DNA of 64,000 nt from Leuconostoc suionicum (GTDB lineage Bacteria; Bacillota; Bacilli; Lactobacillales; Lactobacillaceae): NCBI RefSeq assembly GCF_001891125.1, contig NZ_CP015247.1, positions 1,777,501-1,841,500 on the forward strand, written 5' to 3'. Of this stretch, positions 34,759-47,172 are shown in pieces. Within the stretch, counting starts at the first letter, position 1, and each line of letters begins with the position of its first letter. The translations under genes and the position numbers were made by a program. The notes under the pieces are model-generated. The model was not told the DNA's origin. It did no database searches and saw only the letters and a list, made by a program, of their open reading frames with translations.

Positions 34759-36264
34759 TTAATATAGCACTTTTAACAGTAATTGTGGGGTATTTGGTAA
34801 TTGATCGTGATCTTCAAAATAAGCAACTAACATATCTTGAATAGCCTTATCACCAGTATAAATTATCTCTGAATTCGCATAAGTTTGGTAATCACCGCCA
34901 CCGACAGCACGATAATTATTCATCGCAATGCTAAAGTAATCAGTATCTTGAATATCTTTCCCCTGATACTGTAATTTTGTAATACGGTGTCCGACTTGCC
35001 TACGGACATCAATTTCATAATCAATACCAAACGCTAAGTCATAATTATAATGTTCCACTTTTGGTTTCAACCAATCAGGATTAACAGCTAATTTCTGACC
35101 TTCCATAACAAAATAATTTGCTGTATGCTCCAATCCAACGCGTAAATCAGCACCAGAAATACGTTTTGTGACTAACGTATTATCAAATGGGTAATTTTGC
35201 AGAATCGATCTGAGTGTCAACTGCTTTGGTAAACTTGACGGATTATTATTTAAGCCTTGCAATGTAATTTGCGCACCAGTGGCAGCCATTTGTACCGCCG
35301 CTACCCAGCGCAAAATATCATTACCATATTGTGCCAAAATTAACGGTTCTTCAACTGCAACAGATGATGTCAAATTTGCAATCGGCTGATCCAACCATGC
35401 TTCAACTTTATCGTTAAGTGGTTGTAAGGCTTTAAACATGTCAGGCTGGCTAATCGTACCGGCAGAATTTGTCGATGCGGTGAATAACCATTTTCCGTCT
35501 CTTAACTCGCCATCAATTTGCGCATAAAATTTAGCTTGATTTGGCAATTGTAGCGTTAATGTGTCATTGATTAACTGGGCTGGTACTTGACCATGCTGAT
35601 GTGCAGTCAATAAGATATCCAAATCTAGTTCTGCGGTGAGTTGGCAAGCAATATTCTCAGATGTCATACTGGTTATCTTGCCTGAATCCAAGTCACGCTC
35701 ATATCCCCCGTGATAAATGCCGATCACAACATCGGCTGATTGACGCAGGCGTGCAATAGTTTGACTCGCTTTGATCAAAGGTGATTCAATTTTAATTCCT
35801 GCGAGATGTTCAGGTTTCTCCCAAATATTAATATAATCAGTCACCAAACCAATTAAACCAACTTTTGTGCCATCAGCTAATGTCTTAATTTCTGCTGGAT
35901 ATAATGTTTGACCGTTTTCATCTGTAACATTTTCTGCTAAAACCGTCGCATTTAAATTTGCCAAATCCTTCTTCAGTTCGTCATAACCTGCATTGAAATC
36001 ATGATTACCAAGCGTAACATAGTCATATCCAGCCATGTTCATCATATCTGACACTGCATCAATGTCTTCATACTTCTTGAGGTATTGTAATAGTGGTGAT
36101 CCTTGATACATGTCACCGCCATCAATCACTAGGGTGTTGCTATCCTTTTGATAGTTAGCAGCTACATTTATGAGCCCTTGTGGTTGTAATCCGCTTTGAA
36201 TGTAGTCAGTTGGCCATAAGTAACCATGTACATCCGAAGTGTAATATAACTTGAAATGTTTCAT
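34759..36264 (-). CDS. Cytoplasmic 5'-nucleotidase/2',3'-cyclic phosphodiesterase-type metallophosphatase
   Basis: About 501 residues. Metallophosphoesterase motifs: YYTSDVHGYL (D-x-H), VIDGGDMYQGSP (GD), TLGNHDFNAG (GNHD), GIYHGG and LLTAHQHGQVP, followed by a 5'-nucleotidase C-terminal domain (NYRAVGGGDY). Unlike secreted relatives it has no signal peptide or wall anchor, so it should act inside the cell. The ATG at 36264 is chosen over 36297 because of position and SD (GAAGGAA). It ends the phosphonate-type transporter operon, 36 bp after phnE2. Confidence 0.88.
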   Translation of the reverse strand: MKHFKLYYTSDVHGYLWPTDYIQSGLQPQGLINVAANYQKDSNTLVIDGGDMYQGSPLLQYLKKYEDIDAVSDMMNMAGYDYVTLGNHDFNAGYDELKKDLANLNATVLAENVTDENGQTLYPAEIKTLADGTKVGLIGLVTDYINIWEKPEHLAGIKIESPLIKASQTIARLRQSADVVIGIYHGGYERDLDSGKITSMTSENIACQLTAELDLDILLTAHQHGQVPAQLINDTLTLQLPNQAKFYAQIDGELRDGKWLFTASTNSAGTISQPDMFKALQPLNDKVEAWLDQPIANLTSSVAVEEPLILAQYGNDILRWVAAVQMAATGAQITLQGLNNNPSSLPKQLTLRSILQNYPFDNTLVTKRISGADLRVGLEHTANYFVMEGQKLAVNPDWLKPKVEHYNYDLAFGIDYEIDVRRQVGHRITKLQYQGKDIQDTDYFSIAMNNYRAVGGGDYQTYANSEIIYTGDKAIQDMLVAYFEDHDQLPNTPQLLLKVLY

Positions 36265-36300
36265 TAAATTCCTTCTTTCAAAAAAGAGGCCGCCCATCTT

Positions 36301-37110
36301 TTAACCATGAAGTAAGTGCTGACGTAATTTATCTGATAAGTACTCAATGACAAAAATTAATACAAACAGACCAATTAGAATGGCGCCAACTTTGTGCCAC
36401 TCATACCCACTCATCGCAAAAATCATCGGCGCACCAATGCCACCAGCGCCAACTAATCCCAAAATAGTGGCTTCACGCAGATTCATATCAAATCGATACG
36501 CAAGAATTGAGATAAAATCGGAACTGAGTTGTGGTAAAACACCATAACGGATTTTTTGGAAAAATGTACTACCTGCTGCATCTAAAGATTCCAAGATGCC
36601 CGAATCTAAGTCTTCAATTGTCTCAATAAACAGTTTTGAAATCATACCAATAGAGACAACTGCCAGTGTCATCACACCGGCAAACGGTCCCGGTCCAGTC
36701 ACGCGAATAAACATCAAACCATATACTAATGATGGTACTGTACGAATCGCCATAATCACAAACCGTGTTACTACAACAACTAGCTTCGGCACTATGTTGG
36801 TGGCTGAAATAAATGACAGCGGCACCGCAATAATTGCACCAACTAGTGTACCAAGAAAGGCAATTGCGATTGTTTGCAAAATCAAATAGGCAACTCCACT
36901 ATCACCACCACCAAATAATAGGTTTTTGTCTGGTGTCACAATTCCTTCTAGGATATTCCAACCGATTCGCCAACCTTTGTCAGTTAAAGTCATTTGATTT
37001 AAAGCAGATGATGACCAAACCAAGGCGATCAATACAATGATAGCAGCAGTGATATAATATTTAGCACGTTTAGGTTGTGTCAGCAGAACAGCTTCTAATT
37101 TTTTATTCAT
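36301..37110 (-). CDS. phnE: Phosphonate-type ABC transporter permease (second PhnE)
   Basis: A 269-residue permease with about six TM helices and the PhnE-type EAA loop (FIETIEDLDSGILESLDAAGSTFFQKIRYGVLPQLS, residues about 160-195). Forms the channel with the other PhnE copy. Lies 10 bp downstream of it. Confidence 0.9.
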   Translation of the reverse strand: MNKKLEAVLLTQPKRAKYYITAAIIVLIALVWSSSALNQMTLTDKGWRIGWNILEGIVTPDKNLLFGGGDSGVAYLILQTIAIAFLGTLVGAIIAVPLSFISATNIVPKLVVVVTRFVIMAIRTVPSLVYGLMFIRVTGPGPFAGVMTLAVVSIGMISKLFIETIEDLDSGILESLDAAGSTFFQKIRYGVLPQLSSDFISILAYRFDMNLREATILGLVGAGGIGAPMIFAMSGYEWHKVGAILIGLFVLIFVIEYLSDKLRQHLLHG

Positions 37111-37120
37111 GTTGTTCTCC

Positions 37121-37942
37121 TCAACTCAAGAATTTTCGTAGTTGTTGACTCAATGTTTCAATCAGCACCACCGCAACAAATAATGCTACCAATATCATAC
37201 CGGCACTTTGAAATTCACGCCAACCAATTTTTTGGTTCAAAATCATACCAATACCGCCAGCGCCAACGTAACCTAAAATAGCCGCATAACGAACGTTACC
37301 TTCAAAAGCAAATAACGATGTCGACAAATAAGTCGACAAAATTTGTGGCATAATAGCGGTAACAAAAGCTCGCGGTGCATTTGCACCTGTGGCAATCAAG
37401 GCTTCATACGCACCCATATCCACTGTTTCAATATACTCAAACAGTTGTTTACCAACGAATGATAAACTAAACATAAAGATAGCTACTGTACCTGCAAATG
37501 TGCCTAATCCAAAAATATAAGTCGCAATCAGGGCAACAATTAATGTTGGTAATGTCCGTAACACCGTCAATACAAACCGCACAATTAGGTTGATCAACCG
37601 ATTATTAGTAACATTGTTAGCAGCCAGTATCGCCAATGGTAGAGCCACTACTGCACCAAAGAAAGATCCAAAGAGTGACATTTTAATCGTATCAATTAAA
37701 GGTTGCCAAACTGATGGAAAATAAGACCACTTTGGTGGAAATAAATCGCCAAAGACAACCCAAAACTGCTGAAAATTAGCAAATAAGGTTGGTAAACTAA
37801 AACCAGTCACAACAACTGAAATAATTAAAATAATTAATACAATCAGCAAAATGAGTGGGGTTCTCGTAAACTTCTGGCTGACTGTTTTACCGTTGGCTAA
37901 CGTGTATTTCTTAGCTTTAAATAATTTATCATACCACCACAT
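37121..37942 (-). CDS. phnE: Phosphonate-type ABC transporter permease (first PhnE)
   Basis: A 273-residue permease with about six TM helices, homologous to its neighbour: EYIETVDMGAYEALIATGANAPRAFVTAIMPQI is the EAA loop contacting PhnC, and GYVGAGGIGMILNQ is typical of PhnE. Its start overlaps the phnC stop by 1 nt (TAATG). Confidence 0.9.
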   Translation of the reverse strand: MWWYDKLFKAKKYTLANGKTVSQKFTRTPLILLIVLIILIISVVVTGFSLPTLFANFQQFWVVFGDLFPPKWSYFPSVWQPLIDTIKMSLFGSFFGAVVALPLAILAANNVTNNRLINLIVRFVLTVLRTLPTLIVALIATYIFGLGTFAGTVAIFMFSLSFVGKQLFEYIETVDMGAYEALIATGANAPRAFVTAIMPQILSTYLSTSLFAFEGNVRYAAILGYVGAGGIGMILNQKIGWREFQSAGMILVALFVAVVLIETLSQQLRKFLS

Positions 37943-38688
37943 TATTCGGCCTCATTTTTTGAATAGATATTATCTAAAATTTCTTGTGTCACACCAGAAA
38001 CTGGTCCATCGTATACCACACGACCAGCGCGAATACCAATAATGCGTTTGGCATAGTCAAGTGCCAAGTCCACATGGTGAATGTTGATCAGAACTGTTTG
38101 ACCAAGTTCGTCATTAATGCGCTTAAAATCGTCCATCACTTCATGTGCCGTTACAGGATCAAGTGCCGCCACTGGTTCATCAGCCAAGAGCACTGATGGA
38201 TTTTGTGCCAGAGTTCTCGCTAATGAGACGCGCTGCTGTTGTCCCCCAGACAATTGATCGGTTCTAACAAAAGCCTTATCTAACATTGAAACACGATCTA
38301 AGGCCTTTAGTGCACGTATTTTATCATCCTTGGAAAATAGCCCTAAAATGACCCGCCACAACGACATATCAGGCACCAACGAACTCATGACGTTGCGAAT
38401 AACCGTGATACGTGGCACCAAATTATATGACTGAAAAATCATACCAATCTTTCGACGAAAACGGCGTAATGCTTTGCCTTTTAAGTTAGAAATTTCAACG
38501 CCATCAACCGTCAATTTACCCTCTGTGATATTATTCAATCGATTAATGGTTCGAATAAATGTAGACTTTCCAGCGCCAGACATGCCGATAATGCCCACAA
38601 ATTCACCATCTTCAATTTCTAAATTGATATCTTGCAAGCCCTTCACACCGTTGGGGTAGGTTTTTGAAACATGCTCAAATTTAATCAT
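37942..38688 (-). CDS. phnC: Phosphonate-type ABC transporter ATP-binding protein
   Basis: A 248-residue ABC ATPase. Walker A GMSGAGKST (about 36-44), Q-loop MIFQSYNLV, signature LSGGQQQR, Walker B VLLADEP and switch His in INIHHVDLA. PhnC family by overall pattern (FEHVSKTYPNG start, FRRKIGMIFQ). Drives uptake through the two PhnE permeases. Confidence 0.93.
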   Translation of the reverse strand: MIKFEHVSKTYPNGVKGLQDINLEIEDGEFVGIIGMSGAGKSTFIRTINRLNNITEGKLTVDGVEISNLKGKALRRFRRKIGMIFQSYNLVPRITVIRNVMSSLVPDMSLWRVILGLFSKDDKIRALKALDRVSMLDKAFVRTDQLSGGQQQRVSLARTLAQNPSVLLADEPVAALDPVTAHEVMDDFKRINDELGQTVLINIHHVDLALDYAKRIIGIRAGRVVYDGPVSGVTQEILDNIYSKNEAE

Positions 38689-38741
38689 TTTTTCTTCCTA
38701 AACTATAATATGTATTGGCGCCTTTAGAGGACACCAAACGC

Positions 38742-38767
38742 AATAAAAAGCAGCTCAGGAGCCGCTT
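38742..38767 (-). terminator. Weak intra-operon terminator between phnD and phnC
   Basis: Minus strand AAGCGGCT/GAGCTGCTT hairpin and TTTTTATT between phnD and phnC. It probably lowers transcription of the membrane and ATPase genes relative to the abundant binding protein. Confidence 0.65.
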
Positions 38768-38782
38768 ATTAATGTCGTTAAT

Positions 38783-39826
38783 TTACTTAGTTGACTCTTT
38801 CAACACTTTTTGTGCTGCACGTTCACCGTCATAGTTAGATGACTTTGCTTTAACATAACCTTCGTGTGAATAGATTGCAATCACTTTTTTACCTTCTTTA
38901 GTCTTAGCCAATTTAATAAATGACTTTGACAAAGCTGACTTAAAATCCTTAGTCATAATCTTTGACTTCTTTGAAACTGAAATTGTGTCGTTGTAAATTG
39001 GTTGTGAAACACCAATAACATTTGTTTCATCCCAAATTGACTTTGATTGCTTATAATCTTTGGTCCATGCATCCGCAAAATCACGACGCGCATCTGCATA
39101 AACTGGCAAAATATCAATTTGTCCAGAAGCTAGACGTGCCATACCTGAACCGTATGAATCAACTTGCACAGTATTCGACAAATCAGTTACCGTCTTCTTG
39201 TAGTTTTTGTTCAACCACAATGATGGATAAATATAACCGGCTGAAGAAGTGGTTGATGACAATCCCCACTTAGCAGAGTTCAAATCTTCCCATGTCAACT
39301 TCTTGCCTGAATTGATTTTCTTAGCCAATTCTTGTCCTTTGGCAGAAGGACCAGCGATAAACAGTGAACGGTATGTCGCCGCTTGCTTTTGGGTAGGTTC
39401 AGTTGCCTTACCGTCGTTCCACTTTGCAGCAGAAGTGAAGTCTTTATTTAAACCAGCACGCGTTGCTGTCAACAAAACTTGAACACCGTCTTCATACATC
39501 ACATAGGTACCACCCGGAATGAAACCAACATCAGCAGTTCCTGACGTTAGCGCTTCTCCAGCAGCTTCATAACTTGTACCTACTTTAATATCAACATTTT
39601 TAACATTGTAACCCTGTTTTTTTAATTGTGCTTTCAACAAGCCTTTCAATGGCTTAGTTGCTGTTACAATTTGGTCAGGTTGCTTTGAAGGAACAAAATA
39701 AATTTTCAATTCCTTGATTGTCTTAGTTGCTGCACTTGCGCTCTGCACGCCCAATGTTGCGGAAGCAATCAATGCAACAGCAAAAACCATACTTAAACGG
39801 ATGATCTGTTTAGCGGTCTGTTTCAT
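38783..39826 (-). CDS. phnD: Phosphate/phosphite/phosphonate ABC transporter binding protein
   Basis: A 347-residue PhnD-family solute-binding protein: IYFVPSKQPDQI at the start of the mature part, then TSYEAAGEALTSGTADVGFIPGGTYVMY and SSTTSSAGYIYPSLWL, the region that holds the phosphoryl group in the family. Signal peptide of about 32 residues ends ASA-AT with no lipobox Cys, which is unusual for a Gram-positive binding protein. First gene of the operon, behind Pho-box-like repeats. The true ligand could be phosphonate, phosphite, phosphate or a nucleotide. Confidence 0.9.
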   Translation of the reverse strand: MKQTAKQIIRLSMVFAVALIASATLGVQSASAATKTIKELKIYFVPSKQPDQIVTATKPLKGLLKAQLKKQGYNVKNVDIKVGTSYEAAGEALTSGTADVGFIPGGTYVMYEDGVQVLLTATRAGLNKDFTSAAKWNDGKATEPTQKQAATYRSLFIAGPSAKGQELAKKINSGKKLTWEDLNSAKWGLSSTTSSAGYIYPSLWLNKNYKKTVTDLSNTVQVDSYGSGMARLASGQIDILPVYADARRDFADAWTKDYKQSKSIWDETNVIGVSQPIYNDTISVSKKSKIMTKDFKSALSKSFIKLAKTKEGKKVIAIYSHEGYVKAKSSNYDGERAAQKVLKESTK

Positions 39827-39889
39827 GATTCAGTTCTCCTGTGACCTTAATGGTCTCTCTCGTTTTAGTAACCATTGCGTTACCAGTTT

Positions 39890-39943
39890 ATTCTACACAA
39901 GCATTGTCAAATTTTCGTCAAACTTTTGTCAAGAAAAATTCAA
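39890..39943 (-). promoter_or_regulatory. PhoP-box-like repeats and -10 of the phn operon
   Basis: Minus strand: four TTGAMN repeats at exact 11-bp period: TTGAAT (39943-39938), TTGACA (39932-39927), TTGACG (39921-39916), TTGACA (39910-39905). A -10 TAGAAT (39895-39890) follows 9 bp later. Bacillus PhoP boxes are TT(A/T/C)ACA-like repeats spaced by 5 bp and placed about -20 to -60, so position and period fit a phosphate-starvation-activated promoter. Confidence 0.72.
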
Positions 39944-40105
39944 TGTCTGTCTAGCTGCTACTCTGTCAAACAAACATCAACATAACGAAACAATTATTAA
40001 TCATTTTTAAAATTAAAATACGGTACATTCTGAACATTGTTATGATTTTTAATAAAAAAAAGAACGTTTCTTTTGTAAACGCCTTTCCTAATGAATAATG
40101 CCATC

Positions 40106-40139
40106 ATAAAAACCCTCGAAACAATTGTTTCGAGGGTTT
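40106..40139 (-). terminator. atp operon terminator
   Basis: Minus strand AAACCCTCGAAACAA/TTGTTTCGAGGGTTT, a 15-bp stem with T tail, starting 5 nt after the atpC stop. Confidence 0.92.
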
Positions 40140-40144
40140 AAAAT

Positions 40145-40588
40145 TTAACGGCCTGATTTCAAGGCAGCAACGTGAATACGGTTCACGGCACGCATCAAAG
40201 CGATTCGTGCGCGACGTAATTCAGCATCATTATTATCGTCTTGTGCGTGTGCCAAGCGTGCTTCCGCACGCTCTTTAGCACTTTCAGCACGAGACACATC
40301 AATCACATCTGAAGTTTCAGCACTATCAGCTACGACCGTCAATGTATCATTTGAAAACTCAGCAATGCCACCGTTAACGGCCAAAGATTCCTGATCATTA
40401 CCGCGCTTAACGATTAATTCATCAATTGTCAATGCTGCCAACATAGGCACATGCTTAGCCATGATACCAACTTGACCACCCTGAGTGTTTACAACGGCAA
40501 TATCAATACCGCTTTCGTTATAGACTTCACCAGCGGGCGTCACGATTTGAACAGTAATTCCGTGTGTTGCAGTTGTTTCGTCTGCCAT
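40145..40588 (-). CDS. atpC: ATP synthase F1 subunit epsilon
   Basis: A 147-residue protein: N-terminal beta-sandwich (VQIVTPAGEVYNESGIDIAVVNTQGGQVGIMAKHVPMLAAL) and C-terminal helical hairpin (AESAKERAEARLAHAQ). Couples rotation and can inhibit ATPase. Last gene of the operon, 14 bp after atpD. Confidence 0.96.
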   Translation of the reverse strand: MADETTATHGITVQIVTPAGEVYNESGIDIAVVNTQGGQVGIMAKHVPMLAALTIDELIVKRGNDQESLAVNGGIAEFSNDTLTVVADSAETSDVIDVSRAESAKERAEARLAHAQDDNNDAELRRARIALMRAVNRIHVAALKSGR

Positions 40589-40602
40589 ATGTCAATACCC
40601 CC

Positions 40603-42158
<1,556 letters not shown>

Positions 42159-43067
42159 TTATTCCAAAGCTGCCATACCACCAGTAATTTCAGTAATTTC
42201 AGTCGTAATTGCTGCTTGACGTGCACGGTTAAACTGTAATTCCAAACGACCAATGAGATCTTTGGCATTATCAGTCGCACCCTTCATCGCTGTAGATGAA
42301 GCGGCGTGTTCCGCTGTTTTTGCATCAAGCACTGCTTCATACACTAAACTTTGCGCAAATTGTGGCAAAATAACATTTAATACTGCTGTTGTATCTGGTT
42401 CAATTTCATAAGTAGCTTGAACATCTAATTCAGCTTTTTGTTCTTCCGTTCCGCCCATTGCATTCAATGTGTCACCAGTTAAAGGTAGCAACTGTACATC
42501 TCTGTACTCACTAGTCAAGCGATTCACGAAATGGTTATAAACAACATGAAGTGCGTCGAATACTTCATTTTCATAAAGACTTGTTACCGTTTTAACTACT
42601 GAACGAATTTCATTGAACGTTGGAACATCTGAGACACCGCGGTGTTCTAAAATAACTTCAAAACCACGCTTCTTATAAAAATCTGCACCATTACCACCAA
42701 CAGCTAAAATTGTTGTGTTACTTGTATCCAAATTCAACTTTTCCATCAAAACATTAGTTTGCTTGATGACATTTGCATTGTACGAACCAACCAAACCACG
42801 ATCCGATGTTACCACCAAGATACCTGTTTTTTTGATTGGCCGTTGTGCAATCAATGGAATATGATCAGCATCTGCGTTATCAAAGAGATGTGCTGAAACT
42901 AAATGTTCAACAACAGCCTCTAAACGTGCCGCATAATCACCATACCCTGCACTATACTTCTGAATTTGGCTTAACTTTGCCGTTGAAACCATTTGCATGG
43001 CACTCGTAATTTGACGTGTCTTTTTAGTGGATGAAATACGACGCTGAATATCTTGCAAAGAAGCCAT
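42159..43067 (-). CDS. atpG: ATP synthase F1 subunit gamma
   Basis: About 302 residues with the conserved ends: N-terminal [26 protein letters not shown] and C-terminal [28 protein letters not shown], the coiled-coil central shaft. Start ATG at 43067 after SD GGAGG. Confidence 0.96.
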   Translation of the reverse strand: MASLQDIQRRISSTKKTRQITSAMQMVSTAKLSQIQKYSAGYGDYAARLEAVVEHLVSAHLFDNADADHIPLIAQRPIKKTGILVVTSDRGLVGSYNANVIKQTNVLMEKLNLDTSNTTILAVGGNGADFYKKRGFEVILEHRGVSDVPTFNEIRSVVKTVTSLYENEVFDALHVVYNHFVNRLTSEYRDVQLLPLTGDTLNAMGGTEEQKAELDVQATYEIEPDTTAVLNVILPQFAQSLVYEAVLDAKTAEHAASSTAMKGATDNAKDLIGRLELQFNRARQAAITTEITEITGGMAALE

Positions 43068-43081
43068 CACAGCGCCTCCTT

Positions 43082-44608
<1,527 letters not shown>

Positions 44609-44611
44609 TCA

Positions 44612-45154
44612 CTAACCTAATAATTGTGCCTTCATTTTGGCAATTTTTGTTTGCAAGCTACCATCAATCAAAGTTGATTGTGATTGCAAGATAACACCAC
44701 CAAGGATGCTTTCATCAACAACGTTCTCAATATTAACTTGTTTTGCACCTGTCTTTGATGCGAAAACAGAAGCCAATTTATTTAAACGTCCATCATCGAG
44801 TGAAACAGCTGTAGTTGCTTTTACATCTACAATACCGTTAGCTTCATTATAATGGTTGATGAACTCATCAACCACAAGTAACAAAACATCTAAACGATTA
44901 TTGGCTTGTAATAACTTGACAAGATTCTTAACAGAATCCGTGCTGTCATTTGTTAAAGTTTTCAACAAGTCATCACGTGACGAAACTGCAACATCTGCTG
45001 ATGATGCAACAGTAACAAAACTTTTATTTTCATTAAGTACTGTTTTAATCGCCCGTAAATCCTCTAAAACTTCGTTAACGTTATCCTGTTCGCCAGCAAG
45101 TTCAAAAATTGCTTTGGCGTATTGGTCAGCAATATCTTTAATATTTTTTGCCAT
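44612..45154 (-). CDS. atpH: ATP synthase F1 subunit delta
   Basis: A 180-residue OSCP-type subunit: YAKAIFELA at the N-terminus and VDESILGGVILQSQSTLIDGSLQTKIAKMKAQL at the C-terminus, which match the family signature. Links the peripheral stalk (b) to F1. Confidence 0.95.
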   Translation of the reverse strand: MAKNIKDIADQYAKAIFELAGEQDNVNEVLEDLRAIKTVLNENKSFVTVASSADVAVSSRDDLLKTLTNDSTDSVKNLVKLLQANNRLDVLLLVVDEFINHYNEANGIVDVKATTAVSLDDGRLNKLASVFASKTGAKQVNIENVVDESILGGVILQSQSTLIDGSLQTKIAKMKAQLLG

Positions 45155-45165
45155 CCCAATACTCC

Positions 45166-45669
45166 TTATTTAGTTTCTAAATCTGAAATGTAAGCATCAA
45201 TTAATGCTTGTTGATCATTTAACGATAGTTCTTTTTGCATTAACTTTGAAGCAATTGCCACTGAAAGGGCTGCAACATCGTTTTTTGCACCAGAAATTGC
45301 GTCTTCCTTAAGCTTTTGTGCATCCGTCTGAGCTTGTTGGCTGACAGAAGCTGCGCGATCGTTAGCTGCAGAGACAATCAAGTCACTTTGCTTCTGAGCA
45401 CTAGCTTTAGCGTCATTAACCACTTTTGTGGCATTCTGACGTGTTTCTGCCAATTCTGCTTGACGCTGTGACGCCAATTTTTCTGCCTCTTGACGAGCTA
45501 CTTCAGCACCATCAATATCAGAAGAAATTTTATCAGCACGTTCATCAAGAACTTTTGTCAATGGTCCGTAGGCCACCTTCTTCAAAATGAGCATCAACAA
45601 GAGGAAGGCAATGATAATAAACAGCATATTTCCAAGTGGAAGTGCTGCTAATGTTGTTGTTCCCAACAT
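45166..45669 (-). CDS. atpF: ATP synthase Fo subunit b
   Basis: A 167-residue protein with one N-terminal TM helix (about residues 10-30) followed by a long charged helix (LDERADKISSDIDGAEVARQEAEKLA...), the peripheral stalk dimer. 11-bp gap to atpH. Confidence 0.95.
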   Translation of the reverse strand: MLGTTTLAALPLGNMLFIIIAFLLLMLILKKVAYGPLTKVLDERADKISSDIDGAEVARQEAEKLASQRQAELAETRQNATKVVNDAKASAQKQSDLIVSAANDRAASVSQQAQTDAQKLKEDAISGAKNDVAALSVAIASKLMQKELSLNDQQALIDAYISDLETK

Positions 45670-45695
45670 AATTTTCCTCCGCTACTATTGTGTGA

Positions 45696-45977
<282 letters not shown>

Positions 45978-46090
45978 TTATACTATTTTAGATGATACGC
46001 TCCCGCGTTTTGTGAGCAAACCAACTCGTGTTATAGAATCATCATTTACACAGTGCTTCTGTAACACAAATCTCATTTGCGAGGACACTC

Positions 46091-46816
46091 TTACTCGTTA
46101 CCAGACAATTGTGAGATGAATACACCTGTCAAAATGACAAACACATATGCCTGAATACCACCGATGAAGAGTGAAAAGCCTTGCCAGACCATTTCAATCG
46201 GCAATGCTAGCACTGACCAGAGCCCATTAAAGTGCCCAGGCCAGGCCAAACTGTTAGCCACGAGCGTTAGTAACATTTCACCAGCGAAGATGTTACCAAA
46301 CAAACGCAGTGACAACGTCAAGAAATTGGCTAATTGTTCAATAATATTCAACGGAAGCATCCATGAATATGGGGTGAAAAACATGTTTTTAATATAACCT
46401 TTAAAACCAAGTTCTTGCACACCCATACCGTGAGCAACCATTAACGACATAATTGCAAGCGTCATTGTTACAATTGGATCGGCAGTTGGTGACTTAATAT
46501 AAGTCACACCATCGCCAAGCTTAAATTGTATTAGCAAGCCCATTTCATTTGAAACAATCACAAAGAAGAACAATGTAAATGCAAACAAACCAAACTGGCG
46601 CGCTTGCTTCTTTGTTAGTTGTCCATTCACGATACCGTTGGTGAAATCTAACAAATATTCAATTGCATTTTGCCGTTTGTTAGGCTTTACACTAAGTTTG
46701 CGAGTCAATACAATTGAAACAATGACAACAATTGCCATAGCCAGCAACGTTGAAATAATCGTTGTCCAATCAAAAGTTAGACCAAGAAACTTAAACGTTG
46801 CCGTTGGGTCATCCAT
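46091..46816 (-). CDS. atpB: ATP synthase Fo subunit a
   Basis: A 241-residue membrane protein with about six TM helices. The essential Arg is in LSLRLFGNIFAGEMLL, the family signature, and IQAYVFVILTGVFISQL closes the protein. First structural gene of the operon; no atpI is seen upstream. Confidence 0.95.
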   Translation of the reverse strand: MDDPTATFKFLGLTFDWTTIISTLLAMAIVVIVSIVLTRKLSVKPNKRQNAIEYLLDFTNGIVNGQLTKKQARQFGLFAFTLFFFVIVSNEMGLLIQFKLGDGVTYIKSPTADPIVTMTLAIMSLMVAHGMGVQELGFKGYIKNMFFTPYSWMLPLNIIEQLANFLTLSLRLFGNIFAGEMLLTLVANSLAWPGHFNGLWSVLALPIEMVWQGFSLFIGGIQAYVFVILTGVFISQLSGNE

Positions 46817-46885
46817 GCGCCTTCTCCTTTCTCATATAATTTGGCGAAATGGTCGAAATCGGCTATTCGTCATAACATAAAATAT

Positions 46886-46913
46886 ATGATACGCCTTTCA
46901 ATTTGAAATTCAA
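46886..46913 (-). promoter_or_regulatory. atp operon promoter
   Basis: Minus strand -35 TTGAAT (46908-46913), 16-bp spacer, -10 TATCAT (46886-46891). The palindrome TTTCAAATTGAAA lies between them. The remaining 46914-47132 is AT-rich with no gene seen. Confidence 0.6.
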
Positions 46914-47132
46914 CCATTTACCGCGATGTTTTTCACAAACTTTTTATTTTCTTTAAGCGAAACGTTGTTAGTTAAGTTATTCCGACCCAAATATAAGAAT
47001 AATAACGTTTATCAGTATTTTCACATAGTCTTAAATGTATACGTTTACAATGTGTATTCGTATCACAAAATTTAAAATCTTTACAAAACAGTAAACTTCA
47101 GACCAATGCGTATTGACTGTCTAATCATTAAT

Positions 47133-47165
47133 AAAAAGAGCCGAATTTTTAACAAATTCCGCTCT
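47133..47165 (-). terminator. uraA terminator
   Basis: Minus strand AGAGCGGAATTT/AAATTCGGCTCT stem followed by TTTTATT, directly after the permease stop codon. Confidence 0.9.
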
Positions 47166-47172
47166 CTATGAT

